Positions 15,125 through 24,249 of a DNA stretch of 38,369 bases are shown piece after piece. Below the pieces are notes generated by a model. The model ran no database searches and was not told the DNA's origin. It saw only the letters and a list, made by a program, of their open reading frames with translations. Every line of letters begins with the position of its first letter. The stretch's first letter is position 1. The position numbers and the translations under genes were made by a program. The stretch comes from Candidatus Fermentibacteraceae bacterium (GTDB lineage: Bacteria > Fermentibacterota > Fermentibacteria > Fermentibacterales > JCC-6), in assembly GCA_016744855.1 (NCBI GenBank), contig JADGDO010000014.1, positions 64,661 to 103,029 of the forward strand. The letters are read 5' to 3'.

Positions 15125-17884
15125 TTATTCACTGTCATGGGGTGATATTGCTAGGAAGGGGCGGGTAACTCCAGCTCGCACTTTTGTAACAGGCAGGAGT
15201 GCAGATGAGGATCCGAACCGGAGGGAAATTTCCTCACAGACTATGTCTGTTAACGTTGAGTCTCCTATTCCCTGAAGTATTAACAGAGAGAATGGAAGGT
15301 CCTCGTTACCTGTAATGAAGAGCCCCGGCTCACGGCCTAACCAGGAATGCAAGATATTTCCCTGTATTGATGGACAGACCAGACCGGCGGCCCCTATTTC
15401 TGCAATCTTGTCCAACTCTTTTTTGCCCGGAGCTGAGTTCAGAAAAACTATATCGCTTTTACGGGTAGTACTGTTGAATGCAGACAACCTTCCTCTGACT
15501 ATTTTTCCAAAACCCAGCACACCTTGCAGTTTGAAACAAAGACTTGAAACGTTGACTTCTCTTCTTCCGTCTGTGCCGGTAACCGTTCCTGCAAGAGGAC
15601 TGTTTATCGTGATAGGGCTCAGGTTGTAGTGGATGGTAACAGTACCCAGAGAATGATCAATGTCTGTAATGTATCCCGGACTGGGAGCCTGAAATATTGA
15701 CACATGGGGATCGATGGCAATGATTGCACCTCGGTAAAGCCAATCCCCAACAGCTACTCTCAGATATTGCTTCAGTTGTTTAGGTTTGATGCTCATCTTC
15801 CGGGCAACCTGCATGACATGGGCTAAGGTATCGTGCTGCATGTCTTCCACCATCATAACAACACCTGGTGGAACAACTCTTGTAACAGTTCCCCCAACAG
15901 GAGCTTCGTAGTAAGTACGGTAATTTCCGTAACTGCAATCCATGATGATTTCTCCGTATGATACTTTCTGACCGGGCTTTACTGAGATGGAGGCAGTAAT
16001 CTTTTCAGCTGGTATTTCTGTGGAGCTGCTTCTTGCATTGTACACATCAAGAGCAAAGTGCCTTGGGGGTATTTCTGTAATTGTCCCCAGACAGTCTCCC
16101 GGATTTACATGCTCTCCGAGTTCAACACAAATCTCTCCCGAAAAAGGCAGAGCCATGGAAAACTTCACCTCTTCCAATACCGGTGGAGAGGTTTCTCTCA
16201 CCGGAAACCTGATGTTTTTGCCTGTAATATCAGAACCTTTTCTGAAATCTATCGGCAGAGGAGTGCTGTCCCTTCTACAGTCGATAAGAAGGGGCATCCC
16301 GTCGCAAATTTTATCAACCCCTGCGATTGCATGACCGAATACTCGCACACTGCAATCTTTTGTGTCGGGCAGATATAGCCAGCTGCCTGTCCATATGGTT
16401 TTTTTCCCATGCGGCCCTTTTACCTCTGCGAAAATTCCGGTTAGACTCCATACCGGACTCAGTACTCTGCATACGGGTTTGAGGCAGTCGGCTATGTAGC
16501 AGCTGAGAGCTTCTTCAGGATAGGTTTCGAGCATCGCACCTAAGTGAGGGCTTCTGAAGTGTGTATCTACATAGAGCATTGTGATGCCCGGTGGTCTAAA
16601 CGCTTCTGCAAGTAGCCATGCCGCTCTTGTGGTAGAAGAATGTGAGAATACCCCCCCTGCTCCGATGAGTCTGCTGTAGGAATGCATGTAGAACTGCTTT
16701 CCGGAGAGGGTTTCCAGTCTTCGGTTTCCGGATGCTGGTCTGCGCAGTTTTACAAAATCACCTATAGAGGGTCTGCCTGGGTTGTAACCCACTTCCTGGT
16801 GATGCTTCCATGCCAGCCTTAACCCTTCTACTGCAACCGCAACTTCAAGCAATTCACTGTCTTCGCATCCGGGTATTGTTGTGGGGAAAAGACTTTTCCC
16901 GTAGCACCATCTGCGGATTGCTTCTTCCGGCAGTCCCGGCAGATGCCGGCTAACAGATTCAATTCCTGTTTCAGAAAGAGTGTTGGACATACTGTAAGAC
17001 ATTCCTGTGTTGGCGGCTACAGTTCTTCTCATTTCGCCTGAAAGTGATGAGAAAATATCAGTGGTTGCACCACCCATGTCTGCCATCAGCACATCTGATC
17101 CGGTTTCTGAGGCCAGTGCTGCAAGAATTCCCGAAACTCCGACCGGTGTGGGAATCACAGGCGCAGAAACAATATCAGTAACGCAATTGTAACCGGGGGC
17201 CTTCCTCATCACATGTTCCAGGAAGATATTCTGAACCGAGTTAATTGCAGGGCGCAGGTTTATTTCGTTGTTCCCCGGAATGACATTCTCAGTTGAACTC
17301 ATGACAAAATAGTTGTTCAGAGTCTCCCGTACGAATTCTCTTGCGCTAACATTCCCGCAGTAGAGCAGTGGCATTTTTGAGCCGTATTTTGGTTCCGGCC
17401 TTGCATGATTAAGCAGGTAGGCCATTGTGACCACACCGGACAATGCGCCTCCATCAGTGCCGCCTGCCATCAGCACCAGATCAGGGTTCAACCTGCTCAT
17501 CCTGTCGATAAGAGCTAATCTGTTTTTTTCGCTGTTTATGGAGAACGCCCCTGATATTACAGCACCGGCTGCGAAGGCTGTTGTCTTGGCGATTCGACAT
17601 GAATCGGCAGTTGTATAACCAACAACAAGTACCTGCAGGCCACCCCCGGCGGAACTGGTTGTGTAGTAGGGTACACAAACAGAATTGTCCTTAAACAGCT
17701 TAAGCCCCGTCTGAATAGCAAGTCTTCGAATGGCCCTGAAGAGACCGACAGTTACGTCGGAGAATGGCGGTTCAACAGTAGTGGGTTCCTGTAGTGATCC
17801 CAGTACAGAAAGAACCCCTCCTGTAAAATCAAAGGCAATAACCTTTGTGGTGGTGCTGCCAATATCACTTGCGAGTACAACCAA
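15125..17884 (-). CDS. large MutL-type ASKHA ATPase with C-terminal lipoyl-like extension (paralog 1)
   Basis: 919 residues. The first ~460 match the MutL family (glutamate mutase component L), ATPases of the acetate kinase/Hsp70/actin fold that accompany B12-dependent aminomutases. Seen are phosphate-1 DIGSTTTK (7-14), MAGGTDGG (139-146), phosphate-2 DMGGATTDIF (269-278) and GAGGVFSHS (~408-416). The C-terminal half (~480-919) is not part of ordinary MutL. It contains repeated PGD/PGQ-x-V-x-x-G segments typical of biotinyl/lipoyl-like beta-barrels (VKPGQKVSYGEIIM, NSPLAGTVTG), then a final alpha/beta module (GAAGLVCPSI, GREPGLFITG). The start is TTG with AGGAA upstream. No aminomutase gene is nearby. 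A full-length paralog lies at 28823. Function beyond ATPase is unknown. Confidence 0.8.
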   Translation of the reverse strand: MVVLASDIGSTTTKVIAFDFTGGVLSVLGSLQEPTTVEPPFSDVTVGLFRAIRRLAIQTGLKLFKDNSVCVPYYTTSSAGGGLQVLVVGYTTADSCRIAKTTAFAAGAVISGAFSINSEKNRLALIDRMSRLNPDLVLMAGGTDGGALSGVVTMAYLLNHARPEPKYGSKMPLLYCGNVSAREFVRETLNNYFVMSSTENVIPGNNEINLRPAINSVQNIFLEHVMRKAPGYNCVTDIVSAPVIPTPVGVSGILAALASETGSDVLMADMGGATTDIFSSLSGEMRRTVAANTGMSYSMSNTLSETGIESVSRHLPGLPEEAIRRWCYGKSLFPTTIPGCEDSELLEVAVAVEGLRLAWKHHQEVGYNPGRPSIGDFVKLRRPASGNRRLETLSGKQFYMHSYSRLIGAGGVFSHSSTTRAAWLLAEAFRPPGITMLYVDTHFRSPHLGAMLETYPEEALSCYIADCLKPVCRVLSPVWSLTGIFAEVKGPHGKKTIWTGSWLYLPDTKDCSVRVFGHAIAGVDKICDGMPLLIDCRRDSTPLPIDFRKGSDITGKNIRFPVRETSPPVLEEVKFSMALPFSGEICVELGEHVNPGDCLGTITEIPPRHFALDVYNARSSSTEIPAEKITASISVKPGQKVSYGEIIMDCSYGNYRTYYEAPVGGTVTRVVPPGVVMMVEDMQHDTLAHVMQVARKMSIKPKQLKQYLRVAVGDWLYRGAIIAIDPHVSIFQAPSPGYITDIDHSLGTVTIHYNLSPITINSPLAGTVTGTDGRREVNVSSLCFKLQGVLGFGKIVRGRLSAFNSTTRKSDIVFLNSAPGKKELDKIAEIGAAGLVCPSIQGNILHSWLGREPGLFITGNEDLPFSLLILQGIGDSTLTDIVCEEISLRFGSSSALLPVTKVRAGVTRPFLAISPHDSE

Positions 17885-17918
17885 TATCTATTCCTGTTCT
17901 ACCTGGACAACAGAGATT

Positions 17919-18563
17919 TTAATATCCACTCTTAATAGCAGCCCATGTGGTTGCCTCAAGAGGCAGGTAGGAAGTTCCGTTCAAGCGGAAGAAGCCAACA
18001 TAACTTTCGTGTACCCAGTCTCCTCCAGCTATAGAGATGCACATATTGCCTCCTTCTAAAAGGGAAGCCCAGAAATAGGCTGTTCCGTTGTAGTGTGGGG
18101 AAAACCAGTAAACTGTATTCGCCTCGGCTTCAAAATAATCTGAGGAATCAAGATCAGTTTTGGTACGATAGGGTCCACCCGAAGGGGTGTTTTTAACTAC
18201 AGCTGCTGGTACTTCCCAGAGAAGCTCGCCGGGTGTACCTGGAACATCTTGATAGTAGCTATCGTTGCTGTAGATGCGAAGATAAAATGAGTCGCTCTCT
18301 CCGGTAAAAAACAAACCCCACCACTCAATACTTTCAATCCGGCCGGCTTCGGTCAGAAGAAAATCTTCCGCGTTAATGCTCTGACCATAGCATTCTACAC
18401 CGCCATCCATGGTACCCAAATAAGACTGGTCAAAGAGCACTTCCAGGTCGGATACCGGAGGCACATACCCTGTTTCTATTCTATCGGAAGCAATCTGTGA
18501 AAGTGAAGAATCCGAATAAGAAACAACAGCAAGTAGAATCAAAACAATTACTGTGATACGCAT
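17919..18563 (-). CDS. secreted protein with TWxxIK tail (duplicate copy 1)
   Basis: 214 residues with a Sec signal peptide (MRITVIVLILLAVVSYSDSS) and a beta-rich mature domain full of Trp, Tyr, Asp and Ser. Recognisable blocks are AEDFLLTEAGRIESIEWWG, FYLRIYSNDSYYQDVPGTPG and VYWFSPHYNG, the pattern of a carbohydrate-binding-like jelly roll found in exported proteins of uncultured bacteria; no enzyme motif is present. The tail is ATTWAAIKSGY. The neighbouring gene at 18713 is a clear tandem duplicate. ATG start with AAGGGAGGG upstream. It lies 34 bases upstream of the MutL-type gene on the same strand, so co-transcription with it is possible. Confidence 0.75.
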   Translation of the reverse strand: MRITVIVLILLAVVSYSDSSLSQIASDRIETGYVPPVSDLEVLFDQSYLGTMDGGVECYGQSINAEDFLLTEAGRIESIEWWGLFFTGESDSFYLRIYSNDSYYQDVPGTPGELLWEVPAAVVKNTPSGGPYRTKTDLDSSDYFEAEANTVYWFSPHYNGTAYFWASLLEGGNMCISIAGGDWVHESYVGFFRLNGTSYLPLEATTWAAIKSGY

Positions 18564-18712
18564 TTCAACCCTCCCTTTATAGTTTATGGGAAAATATAGT
18601 ACCCCTTAAACAACTTAAAACAGCCTTTGAAAAGAAAATATACTACTAAAGTTATAACATATAGGGAGCAGTAGACACAGTTGCATTGAGACCTACAAGT
18701 AAGCCTGGATTT

Positions 18713-19375
18713 CTAATATCCACTCTTAATAGCAGCCCATGTCGTTGCCTCAAGAGCTTGGTAGGAAGTTCCGTTCAAGCGGAAGAAGCAAACACAAGTT
18801 TGCTGGGACCAGTCTCCACCATGGTGAGAGTAGCACATGTTGCCGCCACTTGTGAGAACACCCCAGAAATAAAGAGATCCGTTGTAGTGTACAGTGAACC
18901 AGTAAATTACAGACGCCTCGGCTTCAAAATAATCTGAGGGATCAAGAGCAATCTCACTGTGATAAATGTTATAACCAGAAAAATCGTCTCCAGTGTCGGT
19001 GTTTACTACTGAAGCTGCCGGTACTTCCCAGAGAACATCACCGGGAGTACCTGGAACATCTTGATAGTTGCTATCGTTGCTACAGATGCGCAGATGAAAT
19101 GAGCCGCTCTGTCCTGCAAAAAACACACCCCACCATTCGATGCTTTCAACCCTGCCGGCTTCGGTCAGAACAAAATCATCCGCGACTACATATGCCCCCC
19201 CGCAATTTGAACCGCCGTCCATGACTCCGTCATAAGCCTGGCCAAAGAGAACTTCACCCTCGGGTAAAGGAGGTTCGTAACCTGTTTCTATTCTTTCAGA
19301 AGTCTTCTTTAGAAAAGAAGAGTCACCATAAGAAACAACAGCGAGCAAAATCAAAACAATTCCTGTGGTACGCAT
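18713..19375 (-). CDS. secreted protein with TWxxIK tail (duplicate copy 2)
   Basis: 220 residues from the ATG at 19375; a GTG three codons earlier overlaps the ribosome site. Signal peptide MRTTGIVLILLAVVSYGDSS, then the same beta-rich domain as copy 1, including DDFVLTEAGRVESIEWWG and DVPGTPGDVLWEVPAA, with an extra ~8 residues around GDDFSGYN. The C-terminal ATTWAAIKSGY is identical to copy 1, and the DNA encoding it is almost unchanged. The leader sequences (CCCATAAACT... then GTTTGAAATGCG) are also related, so the duplicated unit includes the 5' untranslated region. Role unknown; divergent from the metal efflux genes. Confidence 0.75.
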   Translation of the reverse strand: MRTTGIVLILLAVVSYGDSSFLKKTSERIETGYEPPLPEGEVLFGQAYDGVMDGGSNCGGAYVVADDFVLTEAGRVESIEWWGVFFAGQSGSFHLRICSNDSNYQDVPGTPGDVLWEVPAASVVNTDTGDDFSGYNIYHSEIALDPSDYFEAEASVIYWFTVHYNGSLYFWGVLTSGGNMCYSHHGGDWSQQTCVCFFRLNGTSYQALEATTWAAIKSGY

Positions 19376-19650
19376 TTCAAACACCCCCTTGGAGTTTATG
19401 GGAACAAGAACAGCCTATCTCAGCTGTAAATAGTCCAATAAGCTTAAATATATTAATATGATCACACATAGGGAAGCCATCCCGTTAACCCAGTGCTCTT
19501 CCTCAACAGATTACATGCAAAATGACAGGCAAATGGTTGCAGATTCTACTTCGGGAACTAATCCCGACCAGTTTGGTATATTATTCTCTTGATCTAACCC
19601 AGTTTCAAAAAAAGATTTCCTGCAAAAAATGAATAGCGGAGGCAGACAGA

Positions 19651-20976
19651 ATGAAGCGAGCCACTTTCAACCCTCTCCGAGTACTCTCATTACTCTCTTT
19701 GATGCTGCTGGTATCATTTTCTTTCTACGGCTGCCAGGATGCGCATGCAGAAGACAACCATGATGTTGAAAGTGAAGAGGATCACTCTGGTCACGATCAC
19801 GCTATGGAAGAGGTTCATTCCGAGGAAGAGCATGATGACCACGATGAAGACATTGATGAACATGATGATCATGAATCTGAAGAATCTGATGACCATGAAG
19901 CTTCTGAAGAGGAAGATGGGCTTGTTCTTTCAGAGCGTAACATTGAAGATGCCGGTATTCAGTTCTCTATTGCCTCTTCGGGAAGCATAGATTATCACAC
20001 CCAGCTTCTTGGTGAGATATCGATGAACAGCGATCAGATGTTCCATATAGTGCCACCCGTTACAGGCACAGTGGAGGAAATCAGAGTACAGATAGGAGAC
20101 AGGGTTGAAGCCGGAGCGGTTCTGGCAGTTCTTTCCAGCCGTGACCTCGCAGATGCCCGTGGAGCGTATCTCAGTGCAGGGAGCAGTTACAGCCTGGCAC
20201 AAACGGTTCACAGTAACCAACAGGAGCTCTTTGACGCAGACTTTGTTTCCGAGCAGGATTTTCTTGTTTCTAGGCAGCAATACACAGAGGCCCGAATCGA
20301 ATACCAGACAGCAAGGCAGTCTCTTCTCAATCTTGGTCTAAGTGAATATGAGATAAACACGACAAGCAGTGGAAGTCTCCTGACCCGTCAGGAACTGAGG
20401 TCTCCGATAGAGGGAACTGTTGTTGCCTTGAACCTGGAGCCCGGTGAGATTGTCGGAGATGAAAACAGTGTTCTGACAGTGGCGGATCTGAGTTCAGTCT
20501 GGGTAGATCTTGCGGTGCTTCAGACGGATGTCGGTTCAGTCCGGGCAGGACAGACTCTTACAGTGTCAGCTTCTGAAAGCGATATACCGGAAGCCTCTAC
20601 AGTGCTTGATTATGTCTCTCCGGTTATAGACAGATCTACCCGTACAGCTTCTGCAAGAGCAGAGCTCTCCAATCCTCATGGTTATTGGATGCCCGGTCTT
20701 TTTATAACTGCACATGTTGCGACAGCTGAATCTATCTATCCTGTTGTTATAAACAGAGACGCCGTTCAGTCGCTGGAGGGCGAGCATGTGGTTTTCATTC
20801 AACACGAAGATTCTTTCGAAACTGTTCCTGTTGAGCTGGGTCAATCCAATGGAACACATGTTGAGATAAAGCATGGCCTTGAGCAGGGTGATAGATATGT
20901 TTCCGGAGGAGCATTCGCGCTTAAAGCTGAAATAGTTACAAGCGGACTCGACAGCCATGCCGGGCACGGTCACTGA
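19651..20976 (+). CDS. RND efflux periplasmic adaptor with His-rich N-terminus (CusB/CzcB family)
   Basis: 441 residues. Lipoprotein signal with lipobox FYGC (Cys28), then a strongly His/Asp/Glu-rich segment (about residues 31-87, repeated HDH and HDDH), as in adaptors of divalent metal pumps. Next is a membrane-fusion core: VPPVTGTVEEIRVQIGDRVEAGAVL (first half-lipoyl), a helical hairpin (~150-230), the second half LRSPIEGTVVALNLEPGEIV and a beta-barrel (DLSSVWVDLAV). It links the inner-membrane pump to an outer-membrane channel and may pass metal to the pump. ATG start with GGAGG eight bases upstream. It overlaps the pump gene by TGATG. No outer-membrane channel gene is present in the window. 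Confidence 0.9.
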   Translation: MKRATFNPLRVLSLLSLMLLVSFSFYGCQDAHAEDNHDVESEEDHSGHDHAMEEVHSEEEHDDHDEDIDEHDDHESEESDDHEASEEEDGLVLSERNIEDAGIQFSIASSGSIDYHTQLLGEISMNSDQMFHIVPPVTGTVEEIRVQIGDRVEAGAVLAVLSSRDLADARGAYLSAGSSYSLAQTVHSNQQELFDADFVSEQDFLVSRQQYTEARIEYQTARQSLLNLGLSEYEINTTSSGSLLTRQELRSPIEGTVVALNLEPGEIVGDENSVLTVADLSSVWVDLAVLQTDVGSVRAGQTLTVSASESDIPEASTVLDYVSPVIDRSTRTASARAELSNPHGYWMPGLFITAHVATAESIYPVVINRDAVQSLEGEHVVFIQHEDSFETVPVELGQSNGTHVEIKHGLEQGDRYVSGGAFALKAEIVTSGLDSHAGHGH

Positions 20977-23900
20977 TGCTGAATAGAATTATAGAAGCAT
21001 CTCTTGTTAACAGAACCCTGGTAATTCTGGGGATGATTGCAGTGATTGTTACCGGAATTGTTGTTTACAATTCAATTCCAGTGGATGCATTTCCCGATAT
21101 ATCTCCGGTTATGGTTCCCGTTTTCGCCGAGGCTCATGGAATGTCTCCCGAGGAAGTCGAAAGACTGATATCCTACCCGATAGAATCGTCTATGAACGGG
21201 TTGCCGGGGGTAACCAGGGTTAAGTCAACTTCGGCTTTCGGTCTTGCAGTCGTTTACGTCTACTTCGAGGAAAACATTGATATTTATTTCGCCAGACAGC
21301 TTGTCTCAGAGCGTTTGACAGCGGCAATGGCTGATCTTCCGGAGATGGATGAACCACCCGGTCTGGGTCCGATTTCCACCGGTCTCGGTCAGATATTCAT
21401 CTATTATCTCAGTGCAGATGAATCAGTCGATACGGGTGGTCTTCCTCTTGATATGTATCTCCGTGATCTGAATGATAAGGTTGTAAAATACCAGCTTCAA
21501 ACGGTTTCGGGCGTAACTGAAGTTCTCTCCATGGGAGGGAATGTTATTCAATATCAGATAAAGGTTAATCCTGGAGCTATGCTTGAATACGGTCTATCAA
21601 TGGAAGACATTGTAGAAACCGTTAACAGCAACAACAGAAATGCCGGTGGGCAATTCCTTGTAATAGGCTCAGAAGAGCATCTCGTTCGGGCAATCGGCCT
21701 GCTTACAAGCATTCAGGATATAAGTGATCTTCCACTTGCGACAACAGATGGAATACCGGTAAGAATCTCTGATGTTGCTACGGTGGAACTCGGCAGCGAG
21801 ATAAGGCGCGGAGCCGTAAGCAGAAACGGTGAGATGGAGGTTGTCTCAGGTATAGTTCTTAAACTGTACGGTGAGAATACCTCCGAGGTTATTGAGCGCT
21901 TGTATGCCAAAGTGGATGAAGTTCGGGCGAGCCTCCCTGAAGGGGTACAGCTTATCCCTTACTATGAACAGGCAGAGCTCGTCAGGAATGCTACCGGAAC
22001 GGTAAACAAAGCACTTCTTCTCGGTGCTCTTCTGGTTCTTGTAACTCTGGCTTTTTTCCTTGGAAACCTTCGCACATCATTTGCAGTAGCACTGGCTCTT
22101 CCATTTTCCGCTCTTACAGCATTCATCCTGATGAAAATTTTCGGAGTTTCTGCAAATCTGATGTCCCTCGGTGGAATAGCAGTTGCCATAGGAATGCTTG
22201 GCGACGGGGCAATTGTTATGGTGGAAAACATATATCGCCACCTCAATATTCCTGCGAATTACGGGTATGATAAAACGAAGATTATCCTTGATTCCGCCAA
22301 GGAAGTCGGCAGGCCAATAGCATTTTCCATATTTATCATTATTCTGGTGTTTCTTCCTCTCATGACCCTCCAGGGCGTGGAAGGCAAGATGTTTACACCG
22401 ATGGCGATGACAATATCCTTTGCCCTCCTGGGGTCTATCGTGATGGCACTTGTTGTTACACCTGCCCTCGCTTCATTTCTTCTGAAAACCGGTAAGCACA
22501 AAGAATTTATCGTTGTTACTAAACTTAAAGAAGCCTACCGCCCTGCTCTCGAGTGGGCAATTAAGCACAAGAAGAAGGTTGTTCTTATTTCACTCGCTGC
22601 ATTCGTAGTGAGTATAGCAATCTTCCCGTTTATAGGAACAGAATTTTTACCCACACTTGAAGAGGGATCTATTTTTATTGGGGTTGCAATGGCACCCTCA
22701 ATATCACTTGAAGAGGCTACGGCAACTGTAATGACGCTGGAAAGAAGAATTCTTGAGCACCCTGCCACAGAAGAAACAGTGTCTCGAATAGGTCGTCCTG
22801 AAGCAGGTAGTCACCCCCATCCTGTTAATTACGCTGAGATACATATAGAGCTTTTCCCTACAGACCAGTGGGGTGACGCAGGCTCGAAGGAAGAGGTTAT
22901 TGAGGCACTCAGAAACGACCTTTCGGGGTATCCCGGAGTGCAACTCAACTTCACACAACCGATACAGAACTCCTTTGATGAGCTTCTTTCCGGAACCCGT
23001 GCAGAGCTTGCAATCAAGCTGTACGGAGAAGATCTTGAGGTGCTTCGTGAAAAATCCCTGGAGATTTCTTCGGTAATTAGCGTTGTACCCGGGCTTGTTG
23101 ATATTGCAACAGAACAGGGTTTCGGGCAGCCTCAGATTCAAATCATACCAGACAGGGCTGCATGTGCCCGGTATGGAGTTTCGGTTGCAGAGGTACTTGA
23201 ACTGGTAGAACTCTCCGTTGGTGGAGAGGTCATAGATGATATGTACCTTAATGTTCGCAGATATGGAATACATCTTCGGCTGCAGGAGGAGTTCAGAGAT
23301 AATCCGGATGTGTTGAGCAATCTTCTTGTTCACACTTCAGACAGCTCCCTGATTGCCCTATCCATGGTAGCGGAAATTCGGGAGGTTATCGGGCCCATAC
23401 AGATTAACCGCGAGAAGAATCAGCGCTATTGGACAGTTCAGGGTAACATCGACGGCCGCGCGCTGGGAAGTGTTGTTGCTGATGTACAGGAGCAGATAGA
23501 GAGCAATATTGAGCTTCCTCCCGGCTACTTCATTGAATACGGTGGACAGTTTGCCAACCAGCAGCGTGCTATGAAGAGGCTTTCAATCATTGTTCCTCTG
23601 GTTATTGCAGCGGTTCTTATTCTTTTGTGGATGTCTTTCGGGGTTTTCCGCCACGCCATAGTAATCATTCTCAATATTCCGCTGGCACTTATTGGTGGAA
23701 TCATGGGACTTCTAATAACCGGTGAATACCTCTCCGTTCCGGCCGCAGTCGGCTTTATAGCACTGTTCGGTATTGCTGTTCAGAACGGGGTAGTGCTTGT
23801 CAGTTATTTCAATCACCACAGGCGGAAGGGTGTAGACCTTGATGCCGCTCTGGTCGAGGGATCATTGCTCAGGCTTCAGCCTGTAATGATGACTGCAGTA

Positions 23901-24107
23901 ACAACAGTTCTTGGACTTCTTCCTCTGCTGCTTTCAAACGGAATGGGTTCTGAGGTGCAACGACCGCTTGCAACAGTTGTTGTTTTTGGACTCAGCACAT
24001 CAACTCTGCTCACGCTCTTTGTAATTCCGGCGATGTATGGATGGATTGAAGAGAAACTTGACCCCTCCCTGAGATCAGCTGATGAAAAGCTGAAAGAGAA
24101 AAAATAA
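20976..24107 (+). CDS. heavy-metal RND efflux pump (CusA/CzcA family)
   Basis: 1043 residues, the usual size for HME-RND proteins: a first transmembrane helix, two large periplasmic loops and two blocks of helices (TM2-6 near residues 340-500, TM8-12 near 870-1030). It exports metal ions from periplasm or cytoplasm using the proton gradient. Conserved landmarks are VDAFPDISPVMVPV near the start and SLGGIAVAIGMLGDGAIVMVEN in TM4. By eye, TM4 keeps the second Asp and the Glu of the CzcA triad but has Ala-Ile-Gly where CzcA has Asp-Phe-Gly, as in CusA. The CusA methionine positions in the loop do not seem to be Met. Metal preference is therefore uncertain. Confidence 0.92.
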   Translation: MLNRIIEASLVNRTLVILGMIAVIVTGIVVYNSIPVDAFPDISPVMVPVFAEAHGMSPEEVERLISYPIESSMNGLPGVTRVKSTSAFGLAVVYVYFEENIDIYFARQLVSERLTAAMADLPEMDEPPGLGPISTGLGQIFIYYLSADESVDTGGLPLDMYLRDLNDKVVKYQLQTVSGVTEVLSMGGNVIQYQIKVNPGAMLEYGLSMEDIVETVNSNNRNAGGQFLVIGSEEHLVRAIGLLTSIQDISDLPLATTDGIPVRISDVATVELGSEIRRGAVSRNGEMEVVSGIVLKLYGENTSEVIERLYAKVDEVRASLPEGVQLIPYYEQAELVRNATGTVNKALLLGALLVLVTLAFFLGNLRTSFAVALALPFSALTAFILMKIFGVSANLMSLGGIAVAIGMLGDGAIVMVENIYRHLNIPANYGYDKTKIILDSAKEVGRPIAFSIFIIILVFLPLMTLQGVEGKMFTPMAMTISFALLGSIVMALVVTPALASFLLKTGKHKEFIVVTKLKEAYRPALEWAIKHKKKVVLISLAAFVVSIAIFPFIGTEFLPTLEEGSIFIGVAMAPSISLEEATATVMTLERRILEHPATEETVSRIGRPEAGSHPHPVNYAEIHIELFPTDQWGDAGSKEEVIEALRNDLSGYPGVQLNFTQPIQNSFDELLSGTRAELAIKLYGEDLEVLREKSLEISSVISVVPGLVDIATEQGFGQPQIQIIPDRAACARYGVSVAEVLELVELSVGGEVIDDMYLNVRRYGIHLRLQEEFRDNPDVLSNLLVHTSDSSLIALSMVAEIREVIGPIQINREKNQRYWTVQGNIDGRALGSVVADVQEQIESNIELPPGYFIEYGGQFANQQRAMKRLSIIVPLVIAAVLILLWMSFGVFRHAIVIILNIPLALIGGIMGLLITGEYLSVPAAVGFIALFGIAVQNGVVLVSYFNHHRRKGVDLDAALVEGSLLRLQPVMMTAVTTVLGLLPLLLSNGMGSEVQRPLATVVVFGLSTSTLLTLFVIPAMYGWIEEKLDPSLRSADEKLKEKK

Positions 24108-24108
24108 T

Positions 24109-24138
24109 AAACCTGCTCCCAACAGCATCAGCAGGTTT
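24109..24138 (+). repeat. inverted repeat after the RND pump gene
   Basis: AAACCTGCT (24109-24117) pairs with AGCAGGTTT (24130-24138) around a 12-base loop, immediately after the pump stop codon. It is followed within two bases by the stronger hairpin at 24141. It may stabilise the 3' end of the transcript. Confidence 0.6.
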
Positions 24139-24140
24139 GC

Positions 24141-24176
24141 AAGCCCCCGGTTCTCCCCCGGGGGCTTGTTTCTTTA
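24141..24176 (+). terminator. Rho-independent terminator of the RND operon
   Basis: Strong G/C stem AAGCCCCCGG / CCGGGGGCTT with a seven-base loop (TTCTCCC), followed by GTTTCTTT on the plus strand. It lies 33 bases after the stop of the RND pump gene. Confidence 0.88.
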
Positions 24177-24249
24177 TAATCTCCTTACAGAGTTTGCTCA
24201 GAAGATTGATGAAAGTGGATTTGCACCGCTGGATAGAAGAAAGGCAGTT

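Larger units (their letters stand above)
17915..19410 (-). repeat. tandem gene duplication of a secreted-protein unit
   Basis: Two head-to-tail copies of the same gene plus leader, about 800 bases apart in phase. The conserved ends are visible at the DNA level: TAATATCCACTCTTAATAGC occurs at the 3' end of both copies, and a CCCATAAACT leader block precedes both starts. The middle parts have diverged more, consistent with an old duplication under selection on the two ends. Confidence 0.8.

Noticed and set aside
19385-19650. Gap before the metal efflux genes checked for an outer-membrane channel fragment or regulator gene.
   Set aside because: No frame of useful length; only A/T-rich, promoter-like sequence was seen.
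22704-23333. A 209-residue minus-strand frame inside the RND pump gene.
   Set aside because: Antisense shadow of a highly conserved gene; composition and lack of a ribosome site argue against coding.
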